A stretch of 64,000 bases of DNA from Amycolatopsis rubida (GTDB lineage: Bacteria > Actinomycetota > Actinomycetes > Mycobacteriales > Pseudonocardiaceae). The stretch lies in the NCBI RefSeq assembly GCF_900115345.1, contig NZ_FOWC01000002.1:806001-870000 (forward strand), read 5' to 3'. Of the stretch, positions 55,907-63,856 are shown in pieces. The notes under the pieces are model-generated. The model worked only from the letters and a program-made list of their open reading frames with translations, ran no database searches and was not told the origin of the DNA. The stretch's first letter is position 1; each line of letters begins with the position of its first letter. A program made the translations under genes and the position numbers.

Positions 55907-57490
55907 TCACGGCGTCGGCAACGGCAGCCCCCGCAGACTCTGGTCCGCCGGCACCACCCCGTCGACCAGATACTCGTCGACCACCTTGTCCACCGCCTTG
56001 TTTCCGCCGATGCCGTAGATCCCGTGGTCGCCTTCCCCGGCAACAGTCAGCAACCGCGAGTTCTGAAACTCAGCACGGGCCTTCCGCGCACCCTCGATCG
56101 GCGTGGCCGGATCGTGCTCGGACTGCACGATCACCACCGGCGGCACGCCTTTGCCGTTCAGCACCGGCATCGGCCGCGGCTGCCCCGGCCAGAAGGCGCA
56201 GACCTGAAGCCCCATCCACAGCGAACTGTGCAGGGTCACGCCCCGGTCGAGATACTCCTGCGACCGGCGGATCAGCGACTGCCGACTGCCCGTCCACGGC
56301 CCGTCGTTGCACAGGGTCGTGATCAACGTCGACACCATCGCGTCATCAGCACCGGACTGAACCGCAAGGTCCATCGGACCGGCTTTCTTCGCTCCCGACA
56401 ACGTCTTGCCGAGCGCCGCGCGAGCGTCGCCCTTGGCCTGCGCCGAAGCCCGCGCGTCGGTCAGCGTTTTGACCTGGACCAGCACGGCGGCGATCGTCGG
56501 GAACTGGCTCTTGGCCTTGAGCGCGCCGACGATGAAGGAGTCCAGCGCGACCGCGCCGAACTTCGTGCCGTTCACCTCGACCGGCTCGCGGGTCAGCGCG
56601 TACCGGACGCTTTCGTAGGTTTGCCGGGCCGCCTCGCCGCGGGCGCCGAAATGGTACTTGGCGTCGTAGCGAGCCAGCCAGGGCAGGAAATCCTGGCGCC
56701 AGCGGCGTTCGTAGCCCGCCGGCTGGAAGTCGAACGACTGCTGCCAGGTACCGGTGAACTGGGTCGAGGAATCGAGCACGAACCGGCCGGTGTGCTGCGG
56801 GAACTGCTGGGCGTAGTGCGCACCGAGCCAGGTGCCCGCCGAGTATCCGATCCAGTTGATCCGGTCGCGGCCGAGCAGGGTGCGCAGCAGGTCCAGGTCC
56901 CGGACGTTCTGGAAGGTGCTGATCAGCTCCCCCAGTTCGCCCGCGGTCTGGTGGCAGGCGGTCGCGACGTACCGGACCGCGTCGACGATCTGGTTCAGAT
57001 TGCGCGGATCGCGGTCGCGCGGGTCGAGATCGGCGCCAGTACTGGCCGCGCCACCGCAGGTGACATTGGTGCTGCGGCCGGTGCCGCGGGTGTCGATGCC
57101 GATGATCTCCTGGTGCTCGCGCAGTTTGCCCTGGCCGCGCAGTTCGACCGGGAACCAGCGGCCAGGACCGCCGGGACCGCCCGGGTTGGTGAGCACCGAC
57201 GCCGTCGTGGCTCCGGTGGATTTGAGCCTGCTGATCGCGATGGTCAGGTACTGCCCGTCGTCCGGACGATCCCAGTCCCGGGGCGTGCGATAGGCGGAGC
57301 ATTCGAGCCCCGAGATATCGGTGCCCGGTGGCAGGTCGGCCAGCTCGTCCGGCGCGCAGGCGTGCCAGTCCAGCGCCTGCCCGGTGTAGCGGGCCGGGAT
57401 TGTGGCGCTGCCCGCCGCGGCCGGCAGTACCCCGGCGAGCAGCCCGCACACCACCGCCGTGCTGGTCACGACGATACGCAGTCTCCGCAT
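55907..57490 (-). CDS. Secreted alpha/beta hydrolase (tripeptidyl-aminopeptidase-like)
   Basis: 527 residues. Signal peptide VVTSTAVVCGLLAGVLPAAA. Alpha/beta-hydrolase with oxyanion region LTNPGGPGGPG, nucleophile in NWIGYSAGTWLGAHYAQQFP and a C-terminal TAP-type domain with VVIVQSEHDPATP (Asp) and GEGDHGIYG (His). Such exoenzymes release tripeptides or hydrolyse esters. GAGGGGAA precedes ATG 57490; the open frame beyond it is not conserved. Confidence 0.9.
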   Translation of the reverse strand: MRRLRIVVTSTAVVCGLLAGVLPAAAGSATIPARYTGQALDWHACAPDELADLPPGTDISGLECSAYRTPRDWDRPDDGQYLTIAISRLKSTGATTASVLTNPGGPGGPGRWFPVELRGQGKLREHQEIIGIDTRGTGRSTNVTCGGAASTGADLDPRDRDPRNLNQIVDAVRYVATACHQTAGELGELISTFQNVRDLDLLRTLLGRDRINWIGYSAGTWLGAHYAQQFPQHTGRFVLDSSTQFTGTWQQSFDFQPAGYERRWRQDFLPWLARYDAKYHFGARGEAARQTYESVRYALTREPVEVNGTKFGAVALDSFIVGALKAKSQFPTIAAVLVQVKTLTDARASAQAKGDARAALGKTLSGAKKAGPMDLAVQSGADDAMVSTLITTLCNDGPWTGSRQSLIRRSQEYLDRGVTLHSSLWMGLQVCAFWPGQPRPMPVLNGKGVPPVVIVQSEHDPATPIEGARKARAEFQNSRLLTVAGEGDHGIYGIGGNKAVDKVVDEYLVDGVVPADQSLRGLPLPTP

Positions 57491-57610
57491 GGGTTCCCCT
57501 CTTCGGAATTCGGGTGAATTCGGTTGCGCAGTCCCGATTCCATCGGCTGAGGGGTGCCGCTGCCAGTGCCGTCGCGTCACCTGTCCGCTATGACGTGACG
57601 TCACTGTCGC

Positions 57611-58093
57611 TCAGTCTTGTTCGCGCCGCTCCCGCTCGGCACGCCGTCCCGCGAGACCGCCGCGCTCGGCCGCCTCTTCCTCGGTCTCGTCGTCGTGCAT
57701 TCCGAGCGCCCACGCCCGCGACGGACGACGGAACAGCAGCACCAGCGCCGCCAGCCCGCACAGCCCGATCGGCACGCCCCACAGCGGCTGCCCGGACGGC
57801 CCGAGCAGGTACCAGCCGATCCCGATCAGCAGCAGCGCCACGACGACGCCGGGCGAACGCGCCCACGTCTGGCCGAGCAGCAGTCCGACCGAGGCGGCGA
57901 GGAAGACCAGCGCCAGCACCGCGTAGGTGCCGAACTCGGCCCACACGTTGTTGCCGGGCATCGGCGGGTTCCGCAGCCCGTGCACCAGCAGCACCACGCC
58001 GAAGACCAGCAGGCCCAGGCCGGGCAGCCCGGTCAGGACGCCGGCGAGACGGACCTCGAACGGGGTGGGCGGCGGGTTCTCGGGATGCGACAC
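57611..58093 (-). CDS. Small membrane protein with acidic/basic C-terminal tail
   Basis: 160 residues with four helices (about VLTGLPGLGLLVFGVVLLVH, TYAVLALVFLAASVGLLLG, GVVVALLLIGIGWYLLG, GVPIGLCGLAALVLLF). A charged cytoplasmic tail follows (HDDETEEEAAERGG). No known family. GTG 58093 (VSHPENPP) follows GAAAGGG; the frame opens at 58174. Confidence 0.7.
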   Translation of the reverse strand: MSHPENPPPTPFEVRLAGVLTGLPGLGLLVFGVVLLVHGLRNPPMPGNNVWAEFGTYAVLALVFLAASVGLLLGQTWARSPGVVVALLLIGIGWYLLGPSGQPLWGVPIGLCGLAALVLLFRRPSRAWALGMHDDETEEEAAERGGLAGRRAERERREQD

Positions 58094-58438
58094 GGGCGCG
58101 GCCCTTTCAGCTGCTGTGCGGGAACTTTGCGGGGAGCTTCGCCGGGGCACAGCCACCCGACCAGCGCGAGTCACCGTGCGTGAGCACTACTGATCGTATG
58201 CCACCCGGTCGGCCGTTTTCCGGGGCGGCGGCCGCGGAGAAAATCGGGGTAGTCGTCGATGAGCGGGCGGTCGGCCCGGGTGCACTTGTCACGACGCGCG
58301 GAGTTTTCGCCGTCTGCAGAGGAGGACCGCCCGCCACAGGTCACCGAGCCGGGACGGCGTGCGCGAGCGGCTGAGCTTCGCGTCACCATGTGGCGCTGAA
58401 GGTACGTCCGCCGGGCGGAAAGCACCTACCCTGCGGTA
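58094..58438. other. 345-bp gene-free spacer upstream of the lipid kinase
   Basis: Small frames on the minus strand (76-84 residues) are not protein-like. I see no clear element; it should hold promoters of the two divergent genes. Confidence 0.3.
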
Positions 58439-59365
58439 GTGCGCGCCATCCTCGTCGTGAACCCCCAGGCCACCTCGACCACCGCGGGTGGCCGGGACGT
58501 GCTGGCGCACGCGCTGGCCAGCCAGGTGAAGCTCGACGTCGTCGAAACCGACTACCGCGGGCACGCGCTCGCGGTGGCCCGTTCGGCGGCCCGCGACGGT
58601 TTCGACCTGGTCGTGGCGCACGGCGGCGACGGCACGGTCAACGAGGTCGTCAACGGCCTCCTCGCCGATTCCGCGGGCGCTCCCGGACGCTCCGGGTCGG
58701 TGCCGATGCTCGGCGTCGTGCCGGGCGGCTCGGCCAACGTGTTCGCCCGCGCGGTCGGCCTTCCCGCCGATCCGGTCGAGGCGACCCACCAACTGCTCAC
58801 CGCGCTGGAAACCGAACGGAGCAGGCGGATCGGCCTCGGGCTGGCCGACGGGCACTGGTTCACCTTCAACGCGGGCCTCGGCTGGGACGCCGACGTCGTC
58901 GGCCGCGTCGCGAAACGGCGCGGCAAGCAAACCAGCGCGAGCCTTTACCTGCGGGCCGCGGTGCGCTCCTACTTTCGTCCGCCGCTCGGGCGCCCGGCGC
59001 TGACCGTCCGGATCCCGGGCGAGGAACCGGCCGAGGCGGTGACCGCGTTCGTGTCCAACACCGATCCGTGGACTTACCTCGGGGAACGTCCGGTCCATCT
59101 CAACTCCGGCTGCTCGTTCGAGACCGGATTGGGCCTGTTCGCGTTGAACGGTCTGCGATTGCCCACCGTGTTCACGCATGTACGGCAAGCTCTGCTCACG
59201 GAGAGCGATCAGCGCGGCCGCCGGCTGCTCCGCCGCGACGATGTGCCGCTGATCCGCATCGACGCAGCTGAACCGGTCAACTTCCAGGTCGACGGGGACC
59301 TGGTCGGGCAACGCACCCGAGTCGAGTTTCAGAGCGTCCCGGACGCACTCACCGTAGTCGGATGA
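58439..59365 (+). CDS. Diacylglycerol/lipid kinase family protein
   Basis: 308 residues of the DAGK_cat family. VVNPQATSTTAGGRD at the N-terminus, the catalytic glycine motif VVAHGGDGTVNEVVNGLL, and MLGVVPGGSANVFARAVGLP. C-terminal part EPVNFQVDGDLVGQRTRVEF. It phosphorylates a diacylglycerol-like or sphingoid lipid at the membrane. GTG start. M. tuberculosis has a similar gene close to whiB1. Confidence 0.9.
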   Translation: MRAILVVNPQATSTTAGGRDVLAHALASQVKLDVVETDYRGHALAVARSAARDGFDLVVAHGGDGTVNEVVNGLLADSAGAPGRSGSVPMLGVVPGGSANVFARAVGLPADPVEATHQLLTALETERSRRIGLGLADGHWFTFNAGLGWDADVVGRVAKRRGKQTSASLYLRAAVRSYFRPPLGRPALTVRIPGEEPAEAVTAFVSNTDPWTYLGERPVHLNSGCSFETGLGLFALNGLRLPTVFTHVRQALLTESDQRGRRLLRRDDVPLIRIDAAEPVNFQVDGDLVGQRTRVEFQSVPDALTVVG

Positions 59366-59500
59366 CGAAGTGAACGCTGATCGCCTGCGGCAAAGTGCGT
59401 TCTGCCGCTCGGCGACGCAAACCCTCCGTTCACCGCACCGGCCTTCCGGCGAGCGGAGCTTTTCAGAACGAAACCGCAGGTCAGAGGCATAGCTCGGCCG

Positions 59501-59516
59501 GGTGAGCTGACTCACC
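59501..59516. promoter_or_regulatory. CRP-like site 1 upstream of whiB1
   Basis: GGTGAGCTGACTCACC: GTGA-N6-TCAC, the core of the cAMP-receptor-protein consensus, as a perfect 16-bp palindrome at the ends. It lies 50 bp upstream of site 2. Confidence 0.6.
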
Positions 59517-59550
59517 GATCTTGTCGAAACCCTTGTCGAACGCGGTGCTT

Positions 59551-59566
59551 CGTGAAAGCATTCACA
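59551..59566. promoter_or_regulatory. CRP-like site 2 upstream of whiB1
   Basis: CGTGAAAGCATTCACA: GTGA-N6-TCAC again. A possible -10 (TACTGT, about 59591) lies some 25-30 bp downstream, which would put the site near -40 from the start of transcription, an activating position. Confidence 0.65.
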
Positions 59567-59636
59567 AGCACCCAAAAACACGACCGCCACTACTGTGGCG
59601 CGGCCCTCCCGCGTCACTGTGAAGGAGCTCACGAAC

Positions 59637-59891
59637 ATGGACTGGCGCCACGACGCGGCCTGCCGAGACGAGGACCCCGAGCTGTTCTTCCCGGTGGGAA
59701 CCAGCGGTCCGGCTCTGTTGCAGGTCTCCGAGGCGAAGGCCGTGTGCCACCGCTGCCCCGCAGCGTCTGACTGCCTGGCCTGGGCTCTGGCCAGCGGCCA
59801 GGACGCAGGCGTCTGGGGCGGAATGAGCGAAGACGAGCGACGCGCGCTCAAGCGCCGCCGTACGCACATCGGCACGCGTACCACCGCCTGA
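59637..59891 (+). CDS. whiB1: WhiB-family iron-sulfur regulator WhiB1
   Basis: 84 residues, the same length as M. tuberculosis WhiB1 and with the same start (MDWRHDAACRDEDPELFFPV). The [4Fe-4S] cysteines are Cys9, Cys37, Cys40 and Cys46; the GVWGG turn and basic tail (RRALKRRRTH) follow. An essential NO-sensitive regulator that binds the primary sigma factor. ATG 59637 is preceded by GAAGGAG; the upstream GTG/ATG would extend past it without similarity. Two CRP-like sites lie upstream. Confidence 0.95.
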   Translation: MDWRHDAACRDEDPELFFPVGTSGPALLQVSEAKAVCHRCPAASDCLAWALASGQDAGVWGGMSEDERRALKRRRTHIGTRTTA

Positions 59892-60082
59892 GTCTTTTCG
59901 ACTCAGCTGCAGCACCCAGAATCGCAAGCACCACCACTTCGGACCGGACTTTCGCCCGGCGGGCATTCGCGTGCCCGTGCCGCACATGGCGACAAATACC
60001 CGGTTCAAGCGTAACAACCGAGGTCGGCCACCCCGCATCCGGGTGCCGCCTCGCCAAGGACTATCCCAGTCCTCCCGCGGAA

Positions 60083-60132
60083 CGTTGAACGGGCCGGTAC
60101 CGCCGAGCTTCACTGGTACCGGCCCTTCAACG
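60083..60132. terminator. Hairpin downstream of whiB1
   Basis: CGTTGAACGGGCCGGTACC and GGTACCGGCCCTTCAACG form a stem of about 18 bp (one bulge) with a 13-base loop, between whiB1 and the GNAT pseudogene. Confidence 0.7.
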
Positions 60133-60184
60133 CGTCTGGGGTCCGAGGCGGCCGCCTCAGCCTCTCGTGCCCAGCGCACGTACC

Positions 60185-60860
60185 GCGTCTTCGCCGCGAA
60201 CCCGGCGCGCTCGAAACTCCGGAAGCCCCAGCAGCGCTCGCCGCATCAACGGTGAGGCTGGCTTGGTCGTACCCGTGCGCGGCGGCGGCCCGCAGCGATG
60301 CCCGCGCTGGCAAGTCCGCGGTTCCGGTAGCCGGGAATGGTGCCGATGTGCGCGTCGCGAATGCCGGTCGCCTCGGTGTCGGCCACCCAGGACAGGGTCA
60401 GCACGAGACTCACCGGAGCACCGGTGGTCTTGTCCCGCAGCAGAAAACTGTTCTCCGGCTGAAGGGTGTGGTTGACGAACTTGTTCTGTCACGCGTCCGG
60501 GGTCGCGCCCCAGCGGTCCGGAAAGGACTCGTTGCGCACGAGCCGGAACTCCTCGTCGAGGTCCTGGGTCCACTGTTCGACCTGGAATCCGTCCGGGATG
60601 GACTCCTCGCCGGACGTCCCGAATGGATGTTCCATGCGCTGGAAGTAGCGGGCGGGCGAAAATCCTTGTGCGACAAAGAGTTCTTTCGCCCCGGCGATGT
60701 GCTCGGCCTGGTGGATGTCGATGGCGCTTGTCCGGCGCCGTCGAACGCGGCGATCAGGCCTTGAAGAGCTGCATCGGCGGTGTAGTTTGCGCCGATGACG
60801 TCGGCCGTTTCGATGGCGTTGAGCAGATCGGCCGCCGCTTGAGGGCAGGCTGTCGCCGGA
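60185..60860 (-). pseudogene. Decayed GNAT acetyltransferase
   Basis: The minus strand reads as pieces of one GNAT protein in different frames. First comes LNAIETADVIGANYTADAAL. Then, after a frameshift near 60735, come AIDIHQAEHIAGAKELFVAQ, GFSPARYFQRMEHPFGTSGE and VEQWTQDLDEEFRLVRNESF, up to DRWGATPDA. There TGA (60489-60491) stands where homologues usually have Trp, followed by NKFVNHTLQPENSFLLRD and HIGTIPGYRNRGLASA. After another frameshift near 60300 comes LRAAAAHGYDQASLTVDAAS, a typical GNAT C-terminus. At least two frameshifts and one nonsense codon show that it is dead. It resembles tandem GNATs of actinobacteria. Confidence 0.75.
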
Positions 60861-60864
60861 TTTC

Positions 60865-62385
60865 CTAGAGCCGCCGGGACAACGGGATCCGCAGCGCCGC
60901 TTCGGTGCCTGGCACCCGGTTGCCCGCCTCGTCGGTCCGGACCTGGCGCAGCGAAAGCGACCCGCGCAGCTCCGATTCCACCAGCGTCCGCACGATCTGC
61001 AGCCCGAGCCCGTCGCTGCGCTCCAGCGAGAACCCGGACGGCAGGCCCCGGCCGTTGTCGCGGATCAGGATGTCCAGCCAGCGCGCCGACCGCTCCACGA
61101 TCAGCTCGACCTTGCCCGGCCGCCCCTGCGGGAACGCGTGCTCGATCGCGTTCTGCACGAGTTCGGCCAGCACCATCACCAGCGGCGTCGCGATCTCGGC
61201 CACGACCACGCCGAACGAGCCCTTGCGGGTGAGCCCGACCTGCGATTCCGCGGTGGCGACCTCGCCGACCATCGGGAGCACGTTGTCGAGCAGTTTGTCC
61301 AGGTCCACGCGCTCGTCGACGGAGATCGACAGCGCCTCGTGCACCATCGCGATCGACGACACCCGCCGCACCGATTCGCCCAGCGCCAGCCGGGCCTCCT
61401 CGCTCGTGGTGCGCCGCGACTGCAGCCGCAGCAACGCGGCGACGGTCTGCAGATTGTTCTTCACGCGGTGATGGATCTCGCGGATCGTGGCGTCCTTCGA
61501 CATCAGCGCACGGTCGCGGCGCTTGACCTCGGTGACGTCACGGACCAGCACCAACGCGCCCGCGGGCTGTCCGGCCGGGCGCAGCGGCAGCGCCCGGAAC
61601 AGCACGACCGCGCCCCGCTTCGAGTCGGCCTCGGTGCGGGTGGACGGCTTGCCGTCGAGGGCCTCGATGATCCGGTGCGACACCTCGGTGGCGTCGAACG
61701 GGTCGCGGATCAGCGACCGGGTGAGCGGGGCCAGCCGCTGCCCGACGAGGTCGGATTCGTGGCCCATCCGATGGTAGGCGGACAGGCCGTTGGGGCTGGC
61801 GAACACGACGGTGCCTGCTTGGTCGAGCCGGACGAGACCGTCGCCGACGCGCGGGCTGGTGTGCGTGTCGGTCTGGTTGCCCCCGGCCGGTGGGAAGGTG
61901 CCGTCCACGATCATCTGGCACAGGTCGCCCGCGCTGCCGAGGTACGCGATCTCCAGCGGGCTCGGCACGCGCGGCGCGGCGAGGTTGGTCTCGCGGCTCA
62001 GCACGGCGACCACCTCGCCGGCGAAGCTCACCGGCACCGCTTCGCGGCGCATCGGCAGGTCGCGGTACCAGTGCGGGTCTTCCTCGCGGCAGATCTTGAC
62101 CTCGCGCATGGCCTTGGCCAGCTGCGGGTGCTCGTCCACGGTGAACCGGGTGCCGACGACGTCCTCGGGATGCGCGGTGGGCGCGGTGGTCGGCCGGGCG
62201 TGCGCGACGCACACGAAATCGCCGCCGTCGGGCTGGTGTTCGGCGGAAACCGGAACCCAGAGCAGGAAGTCGGCGAACGAAAGGTCGGCCAGCAGCTGCC
62301 ACTCCGCGACGACGGTCTGCAGATGGTCGGCCGCTTCGCCGGGGAGGCCGGTGTTCTCGGCGAGCAGGTCGGAAAGGGTCGACAC
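60865..62385 (-). CDS. pdtaS: Sensor histidine kinase PdtaS-like
   Basis: 506 residues. N-terminal GAF-like sensor (DLLAENTGLPGEAADHLQTV; WQLLADLSFADFLLWVPV), PAS domain at about 200-300 (VRLDQAGTVVFASPNGLSAY), HisKA_2 with the phospho-His in REIHHRVKNNLQTVAALLRL, and an HATPase domain with ELVQNAIEHAFPQ and IRDNGRGLPSGF. It matches mycobacterial PdtaS, a cytosolic kinase that signals to the RNA-binding regulator PdtaR. GTG 62385 gives the conserved start MSTLSDLLAEN. PdtaR is not in this window. Confidence 0.92.
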   Translation of the reverse strand: MSTLSDLLAENTGLPGEAADHLQTVVAEWQLLADLSFADFLLWVPVSAEHQPDGGDFVCVAHARPTTAPTAHPEDVVGTRFTVDEHPQLAKAMREVKICREEDPHWYRDLPMRREAVPVSFAGEVVAVLSRETNLAAPRVPSPLEIAYLGSAGDLCQMIVDGTFPPAGGNQTDTHTSPRVGDGLVRLDQAGTVVFASPNGLSAYHRMGHESDLVGQRLAPLTRSLIRDPFDATEVSHRIIEALDGKPSTRTEADSKRGAVVLFRALPLRPAGQPAGALVLVRDVTEVKRRDRALMSKDATIREIHHRVKNNLQTVAALLRLQSRRTTSEEARLALGESVRRVSSIAMVHEALSISVDERVDLDKLLDNVLPMVGEVATAESQVGLTRKGSFGVVVAEIATPLVMVLAELVQNAIEHAFPQGRPGKVELIVERSARWLDILIRDNGRGLPSGFSLERSDGLGLQIVRTLVESELRGSLSLRQVRTDEAGNRVPGTEAALRIPLSRRL

Positions 62386-62578
62386 GGCTACCGGCCGTCC
62401 TCGAATGCGGTGTGTTCGTTCATGCCTGCGCACCTCCTGAGTTCATCCAACCAGAGCGTAGGCGCGGGTGCCGCCGAGGAGCGCGGGGGCCGCATGACAC
62501 ACTGGAACGGTTGACCCGTTCCCGGTCGGTGTGTCGAACCCCGCCCCGGGACATGCAGCGGACACCCGAGGAGAGAAC

Positions 62579-62653
62579 ATGTCGAAGCGCGCCCGCAAGC
62601 GTCGCGACCGCAAGAAGAACGGCGCCAACCACGGCAAGAAGCCCAACGCCTGA
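62579..62653 (+). CDS. 50S ribosomal protein bL37 (24 residues)
   Basis: An ATG with GAGGAG six to eight bases upstream opens a 24-codon frame reading MSKRARKRRDRKKNGANHGK then KPNA and TGA. It is almost the same as the tiny actinobacterial ribosomal protein bL37 seen in the Mycobacterium smegmatis ribosome. Fifteen basic or amide residues fit rRNA binding. It is divergent from pdtaS, as in mycobacteria, and followed by a terminator. It is too short for usual gene finders. Confidence 0.93.
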   Translation: MSKRARKRRDRKKNGANHGKKPNA

Positions 62654-62669
62654 GTCCGCGCCCGGACGT

Positions 62670-62709
62670 GACACGGCCCCCGCACCGGATCGGTACGGGG
62701 GCCGTTGTC
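62670..62709. terminator. Terminator between bL37 and rsrA
   Basis: GACACGGCCCCCG and CGGGGGCCGTTGTC pair with an inner ACCGGATCGGT stem-loop. It serves bL37 and the converging rsrA. Confidence 0.85.
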
Positions 62710-62720
62710 GTGTGTGGTGC

Positions 62721-63044
62721 TCAGTCGCTGGTGGTGCGCTGCTCCACGGTGATCTCGGTGCGCTCCACGGTGACGCCGCCCTGGGTGGCGACGGTCTGCC
62801 GGATGGAGGCGCGCAGCCTGCTCTTCAGCTCCGCCGGGGCGAGGTCGCCGCCGCACTTGCGGGCAAGCAGGTGCTTGATCTGCTCGTCGATGCCGTATTC
62901 CTCAAGGCACGGCGGGCAGTCCTCGATGTGCCTGCGCAGTTCCGCGTCCCGCTCCGGACTGCACTCGCGGTCCAGCAGCAGGTAGATCTCCGCGAGCGCG
63001 TCCTCGCAGGGCATCTTCTCCGCGGGCACGTCTTCCGAGCTCAT
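62721..63044 (-). CDS. rsrA: Anti-sigma factor RsrA/RshA (zinc, redox sensor)
   Basis: 107 residues of the ZAS family. His39-x3-Cys43-x2-Cys46 ([17 protein letters not shown]) with Cys13 forms the zinc site; two more cysteines lie at 28 and 64. Under thiol stress a disulfide forms, zinc is lost and SigR is freed. ATG 63044 overlaps the sigR stop (ATGA), so sigma and anti-sigma are made together. Confidence 0.93.
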   Translation of the reverse strand: MSSEDVPAEKMPCEDALAEIYLLLDRECSPERDAELRRHIEDCPPCLEEYGIDEQIKHLLARKCGGDLAPAELKSRLRASIRQTVATQGGVTVERTEITVEQRTTSD

Positions 63045-63796
63045 CGTTTCGCCACCTCCTCGCGGTTCCCCCGGATGAAGCCGCGCTCGCGCGCGACGTC
63101 GGCCAGCAGGTCGCGCAGCTGAGCGCGGCCGCGGTGCAGCCTGGACATCACGGTGCCGATCGGAGTGTCCATGATCTCGGCGATCTCCTTGTACGCGAAG
63201 CCCTCGACGTCGGCGAGGTAAACCGCGAGCCGGAACTCCTCAGGCAGCTTCTGCAAAGCGGCCTTGACGTCGGTGTCCGGGAGATTGTCCATCGCCTCGA
63301 CCTCTGCCGAGCGAAGGCCGCTCGAGGTGTGGCTTTCCGCCCGGGCGATCTGCCAGTCGCTGATCTCGTCGGTCGGCTGCTGCACCGGCTGCCGCTGACG
63401 CTTGCGGTAGCCGTTGATGTAGGTGTTGGTGAGGATGCGGTACATCCACGCCTTGAGGTTCGTGCCCGCCTTGAAGGACGCGAACGCCGCGTACGCCTTC
63501 AGGTAGGTCTCCTGGACCAGGTCCTCGGCGTCGGAGGGGTTGCGGGTCATCCGCATCGCGGCCGCGTATAGCTGGTCGAGCAGGGGCATCGCGTCGCGCT
63601 CGAAGCGCTCCGCGAGCTCCAGTTCGTCGGCCGCCGTCTCCGGCGCGGAGTTGGGGGTGCTCGGCAAACCGTTCCCTTCCCGTTCGGCGTCGATGCGCGT
63701 TTGCGCATACGGCAGTACCGAGTTTACGCGGGGATTCGGAAAGCCGGTCCCGGGACGGCTCCTTGCGGGGCGGGGGGTGGCGAGCGTGGTGGTCAC
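63041..63796 (-). CDS. sigR: Thiol-stress ECF sigma factor SigR/SigH
   Basis: Up to 251 residues. Region 2: [57 protein letters not shown]. Region 4: [20 protein letters not shown] and [20 protein letters not shown]. It is close to M. tuberculosis SigH (216 residues). The GTG at 63796 gives a long form with an extra N-terminus; a TTG at 63667 (behind GAAGGG) gives about 208 residues, the usual size. A sigma-R-type promoter immediately upstream of the long start suggests an inducible long isoform, as known for Streptomyces SigR'. Confidence 0.92.
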   Translation of the reverse strand: MTTTLATPRPARSRPGTGFPNPRVNSVLPYAQTRIDAEREGNGLPSTPNSAPETAADELELAERFERDAMPLLDQLYAAAMRMTRNPSDAEDLVQETYLKAYAAFASFKAGTNLKAWMYRILTNTYINGYRKRQRQPVQQPTDEISDWQIARAESHTSSGLRSAEVEAMDNLPDTDVKAALQKLPEEFRLAVYLADVEGFAYKEIAEIMDTPIGTVMSRLHRGRAQLRDLLADVARERGFIRGNREEVAKR

Positions 63797-63805
63797 GCTG
63801 TCTTC

Positions 63806-63832
63806 AACAGAGAGTGCCGACCAGGCATTCCC
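63806..63832 (-). promoter_or_regulatory. Sigma-R-type promoter (GGGAAT-N18-GTT) of sigR
   Basis: On the minus strand GGGAAT (63832-63827), 18 bases, then GTT (63808-63806): the sigma-R/SigH consensus with exact spacing. Transcription should start about seven bases on, practically at the GTG 63796, giving a leaderless or nearly leaderless message. Confidence 0.75.
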
Positions 63833-63856
63833 GAGCTGTTTCGTAGACTCCCCGGC

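Noticed and set aside
57928..58425. Small minus- and plus-strand frames between the membrane protein and the lipid kinase
   Set aside because: Composition is not protein-like, there is no ribosome site, and none continues into a known family.
59372..59420. Another member of the GTCGTGAG hairpin family after the lipid kinase
   Set aside because: It starts GTGAACGCTGATC but lacks a matching right arm, so no hairpin forms.
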